This document shows, in pieces, positions 51,480 through 62,560 of a DNA stretch of 64,000 nt (positions within the stretch are counted from its first letter, which is position 1; each line of letters starts with the position of its first letter). The notes below the pieces were generated by a model. That model worked only from the letters and a program-made list of their open reading frames with translations. It did no database searches and was not told the DNA's origin. The stretch spans positions 7,553,001 to 7,617,000 of the forward strand of contig OX621249.1 in assembly GCA_951640165.1 (NCBI GenBank), in the 5' to 3' direction. The DNA is from Pseudoips prasinana (Eukaryota > Arthropoda > Insecta > Lepidoptera > Nolidae). A program made the translations under genes and the position numbers.

Positions 51480-53116
51480 TCCAGTTCGTGGTCACCTCTT
51501 GAGAACCTTTTTGCCCCAACGGCCGTCGGGTCTATAAACTATGTGCCCGCCACTGCCACTTCAGTTTTGCAATTCTTCGGGCTATGTCGATGATTTTGGT
51601 TCGCCTGCGGATTTTGACACTTCTGATTCAATCCCGCAGGGAAACGTCAAGCATAGCCCTCTCCATTGCTCTTTGGGTGACCTTGAGCCTTCTAATAAGG
51701 CCCATAGTGAGCGACCACGTCTCTGTTCCGTAAGTCATCACTGGCAACACACACTGGTCGAAGACTTTCGACTTGAGAAACTGCGGTACTTTGGAAGAGA
51801 AAATGTTACGTAGCTTCCCGAACGCTGCCCATCCGAGTTGGATTCTACAATTGATCTCCTTTTCGAAGTTGGACCTACCTTGTTGGATGGTATGTCCTAG
51901 TCTCCAACCTTCAATTGAGTGGGTGCAATATGGACGTTTGACATGATTTTCGTCTTATCCATGTTCATTTATCAGACCCACTTGTTGAGAAACTCTGCTG
52001 AGGTCATCGAGCATTGTACCGAGATCTTCCATGGTCTCAGCCATGACTGCTGATTGGCAAATCGATGGTGAGTGATGTAATCGCCATTGACATTGCTAAA
52101 GCCTTTCCAGTCCAGAAGCTTGAAGACATCTCCCAATGCAGTGGTGAACAGTTTCAGAAATATACCATCTCCCCGTCTCACGCCTCGCTGTAAGTGGATA
52201 GGTTTCGAATTGTAGTCCTGGTGTCGCACTGACATAGTGGCGTTTTCATACAAACACTTTAATACCTCGATATACCGGTAGTCGATTACCACCGTTGGAG
52301 AGACCTGAGCACGGCCCAGGTTTCGATAGAATCAAAGGCTTTCTCACACTCCACAGACGGTAAACACAGTGGCTTGTTATACTTTTCGGCCTTCTACACA
52401 ACTTGCCCCAGCGTATGTATGTGGTCTATGGTGCTAAAGCCTTTTCAGAAACCAGTTAGTTCGGGAGGCTGGAAGTCATCAAACCTGCGTGCGAGACGAT
52501 TCGTAATGACCCTCGAAAGCAACTTGTAAACATGGCTCAGCAGTGTCGGCCTATAATTCTTCAATAGGGTTTTGTCACCCTTTTTGAAGAAGAGCACCAT
52601 CACACTTCGTTGCCATGCTTGTGGAGTTGTTGTTAGTTTGACCATCTAGTATGACGGAGTTAAATAAGTTCTGATGGGCCCGTAGGATTGGTGTACCACC
52701 CGCCTTCAGAAGCTCTGCTGTAACTACATCCTCACCAAGCGCCTTGTTGTTCTTATGTTGTCTGAGAGCCATTCTAATCTCGTACAGGCTGACTTCCAGG
52801 ATGTCTTCGGTGTAATGACGGGTTAGTCGTGCTCTGGGATCCGAGGCACTTTAGAGCCTTTGTTCCGCTTGATGGTCTCTTTCATACTAATTGTATTAAA
52901 TTGACGCGTGAGGCGAGTCAAAGATTTTGAGATCTGTCTTTTGAGCCACCGGTATCTGGTAGCATGATCTGAGGAGTTCAGAACCATTTGTCTTTCTTCC
53001 ATAAGTTGCAGGGTAAAGTCAGAGATCTTTTTAGTTCTGTTTGTACAGCGGGCCTTGAAGAATTTAGACCCAGCCGTATGGGCAGCTTCTACAAGCTTGT
53101 CGTAGTATAAGTCCAC
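51480..53116 (-). pseudogene. RTE reverse transcriptase region, frameshifted
   Basis: From 53116 downward: MDLYYDKLVEAAHTAGSKFF, then NNKALGEDVVTAELLKAGG (start of the RT fingers), VMVLFFKKGDKTLLKNYRPT, SRVITNRLARRFDDFQPPE, then LQRGVRRGDGIFLKLFTTAL. The catalytic 'A-D-D' box is not readable: at that point (about 52050-52075) the frame gives THHRFANQQSWLRPWKIS, so the active site is damaged. Downstream fragments to 51480 match the conserved C-terminal end. It is non-functional. Confidence 0.8.
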
Positions 53117-53121
53117 TTGAC

Positions 53122-53305
53122 TGCATGTGTGGCGTGGTGGCTGAGACAGTCGCCTCGCCGCTTCGTGTCGCGGGTTTTAATCCCGCGCCAGACAGCTATT
53201 TGTGTGACCCATAAATAGTTGTTCTGAGCCTGGATGTAATTTGTGTCCGTCTATTATGTTTTGTAAAGTACCTATAAGATTAGATTACCTAGTGCTAGGC
53301 ATTCG
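53122..53305 (+). repeat. SINE family S1 inside the RTE
   Basis: The head is 'gtgtggcgtggtggctgaga' with 'gtcgcgggttttaatcccgc'. The body is 'gacccataaatagttgttct'. The RTE coding resumes on both sides, and it separates the endonuclease from the reverse transcriptase. Confidence 0.85.
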
Positions 53306-54140
53306 AAACGGTTTTGCAATTAGAGCTAAAATGGTTCGGGGTTTTGGACGTGGATAGGTAAAGATCGGAGCGTAGACTTTATCAGTCGGGACCTCTGCAA
53401 CTTGACATTAAGGTTCAATGAGCCTCTCACCAGTCTGTGATCGCTGCCGGTTTTATCCGCATTGAACATCTGTCGTCTCATCGACAAGATAAAGTCTATC
53501 TAATTTTTGGTTTTACCATCGGGGTTCACCCAGGTCCATTTGCGGTGATCCGACTTTCTGAATAAGGAATTCATCATTAAGAGTTCCTCCTTCTCCATGA
53601 AGTCGGCCAACATTTGGCCCCGGGGGTTCCGGTCTCCAGTTCCAAATTGTCCCACTCTCAGCCCATTACCGAATCGTTTGCCCAGCTTCGCGTCAAAGTC
53701 CACAAATGACCACAGTGAAAGGGTTTTAGAGCTATGTATGGCTCTTGATATATCCTCAACCTCACCGTCGGAGTTCGTCGAAGTCGGCGCGTATACCTGT
53801 ATTACCTTCAACGAATACCGCTTGGTAATTCTGAGAATAAGTTACGCCACCCTGGTCGACACCCTCTCGATTTTCACTACGTTGTCCCAAGTGTTTGTCC
53901 CAAGGTGACACCACCTTGGGACCGTAGGTCGCCGTTGGTTCTGGAAATAGAGCAGGTTCCCGGATTTTAGGATTATCGTGCCCTCCCCCTCTCTTCGGAC
54001 TTGAGACAATCTTATGATATCCCAATGTAACCTGTTCAGCTCCTCCTCCAGTTTGATGATCTTCTCGTCGGTCCGCTGTATGCGAGTGTTATATGTTGCC
54101 AGGGCCAGAGGTTGTTGGTTTTGGTAAAACGGCGTCTGCC
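53306..54140 (-). pseudogene. RTE endonuclease domain, frameshifted
   Basis: From about 54140 downward the frames read ATYNTR...RTDEKIIKLEEELN, then WDIIRLSQVRREGEGTIILK, later YAPTS...DFDAKLGKR and GDRNPRGQMLADFMEKEELL with RKWTWVNPDGKTKN. This is the usual course of an RTE apurinic/apyrimidinic-type endonuclease, which nicks the target to prime reverse transcription. At least three frame changes break it. No LINE ORF1 is visible, which fits RTE elements. Confidence 0.8.
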
Positions 54141-55384
54141 GGGGGTTTTTAGCACCCCGGTTTCTATTGTCTCAGCGAAATATAGTGTTCCATGATTCTT
54201 TTTCAGGGTAACCCGGTGAGACTTGTTAAATAAGGGTTTCAATAATTGCTCGAATTGTTATAATATTACTTGTTTCATCTTCAGAATCTCTCGACAAAAT
54301 GGGGTTTATTCGTTCAAATCTCTTTACTCTTTTTTTCTTCTTATCCAATGAAATATTGATGTCTATTAAAGAACTAAGTTTCGTTTTTATTTTCTTCTTC
54401 TGTGTCCGGAATCCATGTATATCCAGAATCAGCAAAAGATTCTTCATCTGTTGAAGGTGGCGTTGGTTTGATACCTGAAATGGGACTTGAACCTCTTATT
54501 TCCTTTGATGACAACTTAAGTTATTTAATTTTATTTGCCTAGCATCTTATAATTAATCTTCATCTTGTTGTAGAAGAATTAAATAACACCAAATATTTAT
54601 AAATTAGATACGTTATATCAGAATTCTGGATAGCAGAATTAAATAAATAGAGTTATTTAGTTTTCCTCGAACTAAGTTAATTTTGTAAAAAAAAATTAAG
54701 TTGAGGAAAAATTCAACAACTCAAGTTATTTAACTTATTCGACATTCATCTTGTCATTGACCAGAGTTATTGATTTATTTACTGAGTTATTTAGTTTTCC
54801 TTTAAAAAAATTGTGTTTGTCTGAAGATATTTATTATTCCATCTGTCATGACCTGTCTGACAAAAATGGCTATATCTTTGGAACGGAATAAGATATGAAA
54901 ATGCCTGTAAGGCTCAAATATGCGGCAGGTTTTAGGTGTTGTGAAAATAGGAAAAAGTCAAAATCGCCAAAATCGGACTTATTTAGTTTTCCAACTACGG
55001 GGACGATATTTAGGTACACATTGTATGAAAACATTTATAAAATTTATTTTATTATAGCTATGATATTTAGCTTGCTCGTATCAAGTTATTGTCAAGAGAT
55101 TATGTTTAATTATCTAGTTTATGTCTAATATTTTTACTACTATACTAACATATGAACCCAGGACATCATTTTCTATCTTTCATACGCTACCGCTAGAGCC
55201 ATGAGGCAATCAAACAAAAATACTAGATAATATAGACAGGACCATTCGACAATATGTAGTAAAATATAGCTTCATCATCATATCAGCCGAAAGACGTCCA
55301 CTGCTGAACAAAGGCCTCCCTCAAAGATTTCCACGATTGCCGGTTTTGCGCTATTCGCAACCAGCGGTTTTCAGTATGCAGCAG

Positions 55385-55456
55385 CGGTATTAAAAATCAT
55401 CATGGCCTTGAAAAGTACAAACAGTGTAGGATACGATGGTATATGTACAAAAATTG
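55385..55456 (+). CDS. LINE-B reverse transcriptase, leading fragment
   Basis: It reads VLKIIMALKSTNSVGYDGI and then CTKI, the start of the RT fingers (S-x-G-x-D-G-I block). It is cut at 55456 by LINE-A, and its frame resumes without loss at 57721 (VKLVAHEISSP). It is part of the same ORF as 57721-59192. Confidence 0.85.
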
Positions 55457-55458
55457 CA

Positions 55459-56642
55459 CTAACAGCTCTACAACAGATGCAGGGATTGCACTAATAAAAC
55501 ATATATTTGATGCATGGGAGAAGTCACAGAATGCTTTTGGAGTTTTTTGTGACCTTTCAAAAGCGTTTGATTGCGTTCACCACGACACGCTATTACTGAA
55601 ATTACGACACTATGGCGTAAGGGAAGTTGCGCTTGACGTTTTATCCTCTTACCTTAATCAGAGAGTTCAGTGTGTCGACGTAAGTGGAGTTAAGTCAAAT
55701 GATCTACCTGTCACTTTAGGCGTGCCACAAGGGTCCATTCTTGGTCCCTTTTTGTTTTTAGTGTATATTAATGATTTACCACATTATTTAAAAAACTTCT
55801 GTGATGTAGTACTTTTTGCGGATGACACTTCTCTTATCTTTAAAGTAGATCGAAACAGAGATAACCTTGATGAAATAAATAGTGCTCTCACACTGATTAC
55901 CGAATGGTTTACGGTTAATAACTTAGTTCTAAATGCCAAAAAAACGAAGTGCGTTAAATTCACCACACCTAATGTGAGTAATGTTGGTCCAGATCTGGTA
56001 ATGAACAATGATGTGTTGGAATCTGTTCAAACTACTACATTTCTGGGCTTAACTTTAGACAGAAAACTTCAATGGGGTACTCACATATCCGGCTTGGCTG
56101 GAAAATTAAGCTCTGCTGCTTATGCTGTTAGAAAAGTTAGACAACTTACTAACATAGATACTGCGCGCCTGGTTTATTTTAGCTACTTCCACAGTATTAT
56201 GTCTTACGGTATACTACTGTGGGGTAAGGCGGCTGACATCCACAGTATCTTTATTCTACAAAAACGTGCAGTACGAGCTATTTATCAGCTAGGTGCGAGA
56301 TTCTCCTTAAAAGAGTTTTTCAAGGAGATAAATATATTAACGGTATCTTCGCAATATATTTATGCTAATATAATTTATGTGCGGCAAAATTTGAATTTGT
56401 TTCAAAAGAGAAGTGACACACACACAATAAACACTAGAAATAAACACAAATTGTGTGCAGAATCCCATCGTTTACAAAAGGTTCATTGTTCTTTTGTCGG
56501 ACTGAGTATCCGAATTTATAACAAAATACCCACAAATCTTCAGGAACTGTCCTATGCTAAATTTAAATCAGAGATCAAGAATATTTTAATGAAAAAGGCC
56601 TATTACACTCTAAATGATTATTTAAGCGACAAAAACGCTTGA
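55459..56642 (+). CDS. LINE-A reverse transcriptase, open but lacking its N-terminus
   Basis: The frame is open across the insertion edge; LINE-A's own part starts near 55459 (NSSTTDAGIALIKHIFDAWE) and ends TGA at 56642. Visible RT blocks: VFCDLSKAFDCVHHD (first catalytic Asp), GVPQGSILGPFLFLVYINDL, LFADDTSLIF (catalytic pair), LNAKKTKCVKF, and TFLGLTLDRKLQWGTHI (thumb start). It ends with YNKIPTNLQELSYAKFK and a YTLNDYLSD tail. Endonuclease and ORF1 are absent, as expected of a truncated copy. The domain retained has no stop, so the insertion is young, but it cannot move by itself. Jockey versus a sister clade is undecided. Confidence 0.88.
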
Positions 56643-57716
56643 TCGCTTGGTTAAACAAGAGCAACATCTTAGTGTTATGTTAAGGATATACATGTATATG
56701 TTTCTCAATCGACTATAGAAATAATGCTGTAATAATTTAACTTTATAGATTTTTAGACCTATTATTAAAACAAATGTGTATTATCTTGAACATGTCAAAC
56801 GCTGTTCGGCCGAAGGCTGTTAACGACTTCAATATGAACTCCCCTTTGTAAGCTCGTCATGCTCCCATTGTCTGTTAATGCTTGCGGTGGCGTTGTGGGT
56901 CGGGTCGTTTCCTTCCCTCTAATATGGCGAGGGAGGCGATGGCTGGCCCACACGTCATACTCGTGAACGGGTGCTGCTTGCGGTAACTGGTCGAACTGCT
57001 GTTGGGGTACTCATTTTTTTTCTTTTTGCCTCTGGTAGACTTCGTTTGACTTGTTAATTTTGTAAATGTACGCGGATGCACCCACCGTTTTTTCGTCTAG
57101 CAAGAGGATATTCTAAGTGCTTGAGTGAAATTGAATGCTATTGCTTATTTATTTTATTATGATTCACTGAATGACAACGGTTCTGTGCGTGCATTAGCCT
57201 ACATAACAACCAATCACAATGTAAGTAAAATACATGACATTTAAAAAATAAAAATCGTAAACTGAAAGCAAAAGAAGACGAAAAAAGCAAGCCCGGAGTT
57301 TCTTTGTGGCTTTCTTCTCCGGGTCGTCCACCTAGGCAGCTAGAGAAAGCCGCAGGCTAGCTATGGTAGGTTCCTCAGCGGCGAGGATCGCTTTGGCCCA
57401 TTAATGCGTGATCGGTGATCCCGTGCATGTGATCACACCCTCACTTAGAATTTCGTCTTTTTTTTTAGTCTTCAATTCTTTAATTTTAATATAGTAGAAC
57501 TAAATTTCAAAATAATAGATTAGTACATTGTTATTTATTTAAGGATTTCAGAAATTATATGCGATAAAACAAACCGCACGGACTGACAGATTTTTTTTTT
57601 TTTGTAACTTTTTACTATCCACTTTGTTTATGTACTGCATTGTGACCTTGACAAGTACAAGTGTATGTTAATACCCAAGTGCTGAATAAATATTTCATTT
57701 CATTTCATTTCATTTC
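56643..57716 (+). other. LINE-A 3' untranslated region
   Basis: It includes two GC-richer patches (56875-57085 and 57270-57440) and a closing ATTTC repeat. The minus frame at 56875-57081 has no known domain. The GC patches could be further small insertions. Confidence 0.6.
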
Positions 57717-57720
57717 ATTG

Positions 57721-59192
57721 TTAAGTTGGTGGCACATGAAATCAGTAGCCCCATAAGTCATATTATTAATTTAAGCATTAGTGTAGGTATATATCCCATG
57801 GCGCTAAAAAAATCTATTGTAAAACCACTGTTCAAGAAACAAGATAGGGAGCTAGTGGAATTTTACAGGCCCATATCATTAATACCAATAATGACAAAAG
57901 TTATCGAAAAATATATACATAAGGAAATTAATAAATTTTTTGAAAAAAAACATGTACTCTGTGATGAACAGAAAGGATTTAGGGAGAAAAAAACAATTCA
58001 CTTAGCTATATATGACTTCTTGCATAATGTTATGACAAATATGGATAAAAACACACCAGTCTGTGCCATTTTCTGCGACATGACACAGGCATTCGACCAT
58101 GTACAACATAATATACTCCTAAATAAACTTGATGCATATGGTATAAGGGGAAATATATTAAATCTAATACAATCGTACCTGCATGACAGAAAACAAGTAA
58201 TTAGTAGAATAAACGTGGACACCCAACGCGAAGAATTTTTCACGTCATGTGAGCGTACCGTGCCTCATGGAGTTCCGCAAGGTAGTGTACTTGGACCAAC
58301 CCTTTTTACTGTCTATATTAATGACTTCCCTAAAGCGATTAAACATCCTATGACTCTGTTTGCAGATGACAGTACGATAACTATACCATGCCACAATAAA
58401 AATAATTATGAATCGGACATAAGAAATACATTAACTGAAGCAATAACGTGGCTCAATAATAATAATTTGAAAATTAATATAGAAAAAACTTTGATAATGC
58501 ATTTTAGCCAACGATCATCATTATACTCTAATACTAACATCGAATATAATAATAATAATATACAGACAGCTAATAGTACAAAATTTTTAGGTCTAACAAT
58601 CGACAGACATTTAAATTGGAAAGAGCATATTGAAGCTCTAGCCAAAAGAATAAGCAGTGCGGCATATGCGTTATACAAATTATCGCGAACTCTAAATACA
58701 GAAGCGCTACTAACGGCTTACTATGGTTTGGTTGAATTTGTCATTAGATACGGCGTTATCTTCTGGGGTAACTCAACAGATAGGGATGTCATTTTTAAAA
58801 GACAAAAATACTGCTTGCGATCTATGTTTAATCTCAAAACTACCGATAGCTGTAAAAATTACTTCACTAAATATCGTATATTAACATTACCTTCACTGTA
58901 TATATTAGAAATAATAATGTTCGTAAAATCAAATCCACATTTGTTTCCACGTAGGGCAGACCGATTTCCAAGAAATAGACGTGATGATAGTCAACTATGT
59001 TTACATACATCAAAAACTGCACTTATGCGCAAGAGTGTTTTTTGCATGGCACCATTTTTCTATAATAAATTGCCCAAAAGTTGGAAAGAACAAACTATTC
59101 CTAAACTTAAACAAACAATGAAATTGTTTTTGGCACAGAAAGCCTATTACAATATTGCGGAATTTTTAAATGACCCCGTGATTAAAAAATAA
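57721..59192 (+). CDS. LINE-B reverse transcriptase, main part
   Basis: About 490 codons are open to the TAA at 59190-59192. RT blocks: KKSIVKPLFKKQDRELVEFY with RPISLIP (fingers), IFCDMTQAFDHVQHN (first Asp), HGVPQGSVLGPTLFTVYIND, TLFADDSTITI (catalytic pair), NNLKINIEKTLIM, and KFLGLTIDRHLNWKEHI. The C-terminus has RILTLPSLYI, YNKLPKSWKE and KAYYNIAEFL. It is related to LINE-A but clearly a different family. There are no stops once LINE-A is excluded. The reverse transcriptase is complete from the fingers onward; endonuclease and ORF1 are missing. The apparent start near 57726 is only the edge of the insertion. Confidence 0.88.
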
Positions 59193-60394
59193 ATAAGTAG
59201 GTATAAGAATTAACACTGTCGTTATTAAGGTTGTTGTAATATGACTATATAATTAATATTATTATAATTGAATGTTATTAAATATATTTAAAATCACATT
59301 CATTGTAATAATTAATTTGGATTATAATAATAATAAAAAATATATAATTTGATAATGTAAAATATGAAATTGAATTGCTGATATTTAATGATATGTATTT
59401 AGTAATAATTGTAATTAGTAAAAATTGTAAATGTATTTAGTAATAATTGTAATTGTAATACCCAAGATATTTGCACGCCATGGAAAATGGCAGATATGTC
59501 ACGAGTCACTTTTATTTTAAGATCTTGCATGCATTTATTTTTTAAATTCTGTATGCATACACATGTTTAAGCAAATAAAATTTCTTATTCTTATTCTTAT
59601 TCAGCGACACTCACAAGATCATCAGTCCATCTTGTGGGGGCCTGCCCACGCTGCGTCTTCCGGTTCGTGGTCCCCACTTGAGAACCTTTCTGCCCCAATG
59701 GCCGTCGGTTCTAAAATATAGCTTAAACTATAAATTTCGATAATTAAACCTAAACATAATATCCTTGACAATTAAATAACTAAATACAAGCTAGCTAAAT
59801 ATCATTACTATTATGAAATACATTTTATAAATGTTTTAACAATCCGTGTACCTAAATATCTATATGTAACTAGAAGTAATTATGTATACACATACTTAAC
59901 TATATTACTTCAAACATGTTCTGACTATTTACAAGCGCTTTTTTAAAGTCTACGTGAATAAAAACCTTTTTGTTTTATTTTATACTGTACAACTGTAGCA
60001 GCTACTTTACTGCCACATATTTCGTCTCAAGTATGTACTAAGTTTTAACCTTACACGCTTCCACACTTTCAGAGAGAATTTACATTTAAATTACACAGCT
60101 TTGCGTGTCCAACTTCTTGTGGAAAATAACTCTAATTTTTAAAACGTAAGCTGAAATAGGGGTTACTTTATTCAAATTATAAAATATTGATCTAGGACAC
60201 ACATCACCGACATTTTTACAAAATTGTTTGTACAAGCAGAAATTTACGAGGAAATTTACATAGGAGCGACTTTTTCAATATTTTTATGGATATCCCTACT
60301 ATGACGTATCATAATATGAGAGCTGAAGTTATATGATTGTTTGTCTCCCAAGTATTCTGATTGCGTGTCAATCTGTATGCATTGACAGTTTTTT

Positions 60395-60590
60395 TTATGC
60401 GATAACAAGCCAAACGAACTAGTGGAACACCTGACGGTAGGTAAGTGATCACTGCCGTCATTAGACACTTGCAACACCAACGCCGTAAGTGCGTTGCCAG
60501 CTTATAATAAAGAATAGGCTCGCTTTTTCAAGGTCTTAATGTCATACCGGAAATACCTCCGTAGTTATTTGATTTCAGTGGTAGTGTGCG
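60395..60590 (+). repeat. Family P repeat
   Basis: It contains 'gtggaacacctgacggtagg', 'cgtaagtgcgttgccagctt' and 'ccggaaatacctccgtagtt'. Confidence 0.65.
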
Positions 60591-60617
60591 GTAAAAACGT
60601 TCATGTGAATCGTCGTC

Positions 60618-60864
60618 CAGTGGCTCTACCGGCTAAGTCGCCGAACATCGATTTCTTAAATGGCGTTCAAATAAATAAAGGTTAAAAATTACTTAATCAA
60701 TCGTTAAATCGGCTTCAACGTTGACAATCGATTCTGGACCATTTAAGAAGTCACATGTGCTCATGGAAGCCGATTTAACGATTGATTAAGTCATTTTTAA
60801 CCTTTATTTATTTAAACGCCATTTAAGAAATCGATGTTCAGCGACTTAGCCGGTAGAGCCCCTG
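60618..60864. mobile_element. Palindromic MITE M1, copy 3, uninterrupted
   Basis: 'cagtggctctaccggctaag' pairs with the inverse ending 'ccggtagagcccctg'. The length, 247 bases, equals copy 2. No clear target duplication is seen here ('gtc' versus 'atg'). Confidence 0.9.
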
Positions 60865-61509
60865 ATGATATTAATGAAACTTCCACCTCTGAACAGAGGG
60901 TACGTTCTGCCACATGAAAGTACATGTTTTATTCTTATTCTTTATTGCACACAGAAAATATAGATTTTTACTTATATACCTGTAGAAACACTATTCTCGT
61001 CTAGATACCAATTTAACTAAATTATACCTTGCATTTTTCTCTAAGTGCAATAGGTAGACATTATGTATTACTAATTAATTAATGACAAAACTTACAAATG
61101 CAGCCATAATATTAATCAGAAACTTTAAACTTCCTAATCGCACTTCGTTAACTCTTTTGAAAATATATTAAATAAATTAGTATTAGTTCAAAACACATTA
61201 AACATACAAAAATATTTATGTATGGTTATCAGCAGTTACGATAAAGTTTTCCAACATTTTCACCCAACAACAACCAGAAAAAATACCAAAGGTTATATAA
61301 GTGAAGAAACAATTCATTCATATCGTAATAAACATTACATTGATATCATATTTTGGGGATATTGTAACCTCAAAGAATGATATATGGTAATACTAAATGT
61401 AATATCTGTATATCAATAATGATATTAAAATACCTGTGTACTGTCCTGTCTCAGTGTTTATCTAAAATTTGTGGATATCAAAACTAACAAAGTACGGCAC
61501 CCTGGCTGC
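60865..61509. other. AT-rich stretch; possible LINE tail near 60930
   Basis: 'ttttattcttattctttatt' near 60928 looks like an antisense LINE tail. The rest is unrecognised. Confidence 0.4.
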
Positions 61510-61514
61510 CCGGC

Positions 61515-61775
61515 ACGGTTGTTCTTAGCTGTATCATTTCGGTGGATTTATTTCATTCCGGTGCACAGTCTATCATTTCGGTGGTCATTTTTATCATTTC
61601 GCTAGACACTTTTCATTTCAGTGGACTCTTAAAAATTCATCCTTAAATATCTATGTCAGTTTTTATGATATTTGGTGTCCACTCACGCACAATGTTATAA
61701 AATAGGCTAAAGTTTAATTTATCACTAAAAATATGTAAATAGCATTGAAATCAAAAAATTCCACCGAAATGATAA
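61515..61775. repeat. Degenerate array of 'tatcatttcggtgga'
   Basis: Copies and variants start near 61532, 61552, 61571, 61591 and 61609, with the exact inverse 'tccaccgaaatgata' near 61760. This looks like the subterminal repeat of a small DNA element. Confidence 0.65.
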
Positions 61776-61834
61776 ATAAAAATGACTTGTTGAAATTCAC
61801 CCTTATACCAATTGGGTTTATATTTATTGTATGC

Positions 61835-61995
61835 TTGCTGTGCCCCGCAATTTCACCCACACTAAACTAAATAAATAATAGCCTATGTGTTATTTGGATA
61901 TTTAGGCTACAAGACTACAAAGATTTTTCAAAACTGTTCCGTAGTTTTTGCAGGAAAGAGTACATCACAAACTTTCGCATTTATAATATTAATTC
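61835..61995 (+). repeat. Family Q repeat, diverged
   Basis: It contains 'gcttgctgtgccccgcaatt' to 'cacaaactttcgcatttata'. Confidence 0.65.
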
Positions 61996-62029
61996 CTAGG
62001 GCTCTTATCTGTCGTTTTACATGCAGTTA

Positions 62030-62290
62030 TTTAACGACCGCTGTAACTGAGTTTGAAATGAACCTGCTTTCTGATCTAAATCTGATCTTCGGTTGCAGGT
62101 TCGATCCCCGTACAAGGCCTAAATAAGCATTCATGTACTTGTCTATTTGTTTTGGTCAGGGTGTTTTCTGTATGTTACAAAAAAGTATTTAAGTATATCT
62201 ATTCGTTGTCTAGAATCCTTAGTATAAGCTTTGTTTAGTTTGGGCTAGATGGCGCTTTATGATATTTTTCGGATATTTATTTCTTCACTT
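62030..62290 (+). repeat. SINE family S3-like
   Basis: It contains 'cggttgcaggttcgatcccc', then 'agtataagctttgtttagtt' and 'gggctagatggcgctttatg'. It matches the copy at 27975. Confidence 0.7.
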
Positions 62291-62319
62291 CTTTTTTAAT
62301 TCAGCCAGGCTTTCTCATC

Positions 62320-62560
62320 ATCAACAGCCTGATATCGTCCACCGCTAGACATTGTTGCCATTTGGAGGGATTTTCCTTAGTCACGCAGTTACTGGTAACT
62401 AGTACACCGATGATGCTGCTACCCGACTACTTGGTGTATCTCTTAGTCACCATTTATGATACCCACGGGATAGTATGGGGTGGCTCTGTCATTCTTTCAA
62501 GGTCGGAAACCACACCCCTAATGGCCGCCATGACCTTCCCAGTAATGAAAATGAACAAGT
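62320..62560 (+). repeat. Family F repeat
   Basis: It contains 'ttgccatttggagggatttt', 'gctgctacccgactacttgg' and 'tggggtggctctgtcattct'. Confidence 0.65.

Larger units (their letters stand above)
51356..54236 (-). mobile_element. RTE-type LINE, nearly full length, degenerate
   Basis: The minus strand reads an AP endonuclease domain then a reverse transcriptase in several frames. It ends in a TCATCA-type tail (plus-strand view near 51365). A SINE interrupts it at 53122-53305. The 3' end has lost about 40 bases around 'cagccgaactccacaattgc'. Confidence 0.85.
50796..55005. mobile_element. DNA transposon T4 with ATAT target duplication
   Basis: The inverted termini 'cgtccccgtagttggaaaac' plus 'taaataa' at the left and their complement at the right (about 27 bp) are flanked by ATAT at 50792-50795 and 55006-55009. 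Empty copies of R have a single ATAT there. 'ttatttagttttcc' recurs at about 51078, 54651, 54784 and 54980, and inverted at 50810, as subterminal repeats. Possible remnants of its own gene are seen only near 54247-54480, minus strand (TDEESFADSGYTWIPDTEEE, then a frame change). An RTE LINE fills most of the interior. The superfamily is undetermined. Confidence 0.75.
50690..55140 (+). repeat. Repeat R, copy 2, split by a DNA transposon
   Basis: R sequence runs to 50795 and resumes at 55006 ('atatttaggtacaca'). The uninterrupted order is at 31280-31320 and, reversed, near 59870. Confidence 0.8.
55457..57716 (+). mobile_element. LINE-A (Jockey/CR1-like), 5'-truncated, with (ATTTC)n tail
   Basis: It is inserted in LINE-B between 55456 and 57721, with 'attg' repeated at 55453-55456 and 57717-57720. 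It contains one ORF, about 1.07 kb of 3' untranslated sequence and an ATTTC repeat (57693-57716). Its last 170 bases also occur reversed at 32714-32885. Confidence 0.85.
55375..59599 (+). mobile_element. LINE-B (Jockey/CR1-like), split by LINE-A
   Basis: It is flanked by 'ttcag' (55370-55374 and 59600-59604). Its 3' end is an ATTCTT-type repeat (about 59580-59600). Its body is 55375-55456 plus 57721-59599. It is 5'-truncated just before the reverse transcriptase. Confidence 0.85.
55273..59711 (-). mobile_element. RTE 3' end with 13-bp target duplication, split
   Basis: Only about 210 bases of RTE are present (55273-55374 and 59605-59711). The flanks carry 'taaaatatagctt' at 55260-55272 and again at 59712-59724, a perfect 13-bp target-site duplication. 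It is heavily 5'-truncated. Confidence 0.9.
55225..60250 (-). repeat. Repeat R, copy 3, split by an RTE end and two LINEs
   Basis: R runs (minus strand) from about 60250 to 59713 and resumes at 55272-55225. It is in opposite orientation to copy 2, which ends about 90 bases to its left. Confidence 0.8.

Noticed and set aside
57270..57440. GC-rich patch as a separate SINE
   Set aside because: No tRNA- or 5S-like head and no second copy in the window; kept as part of the LINE-A 3' region.
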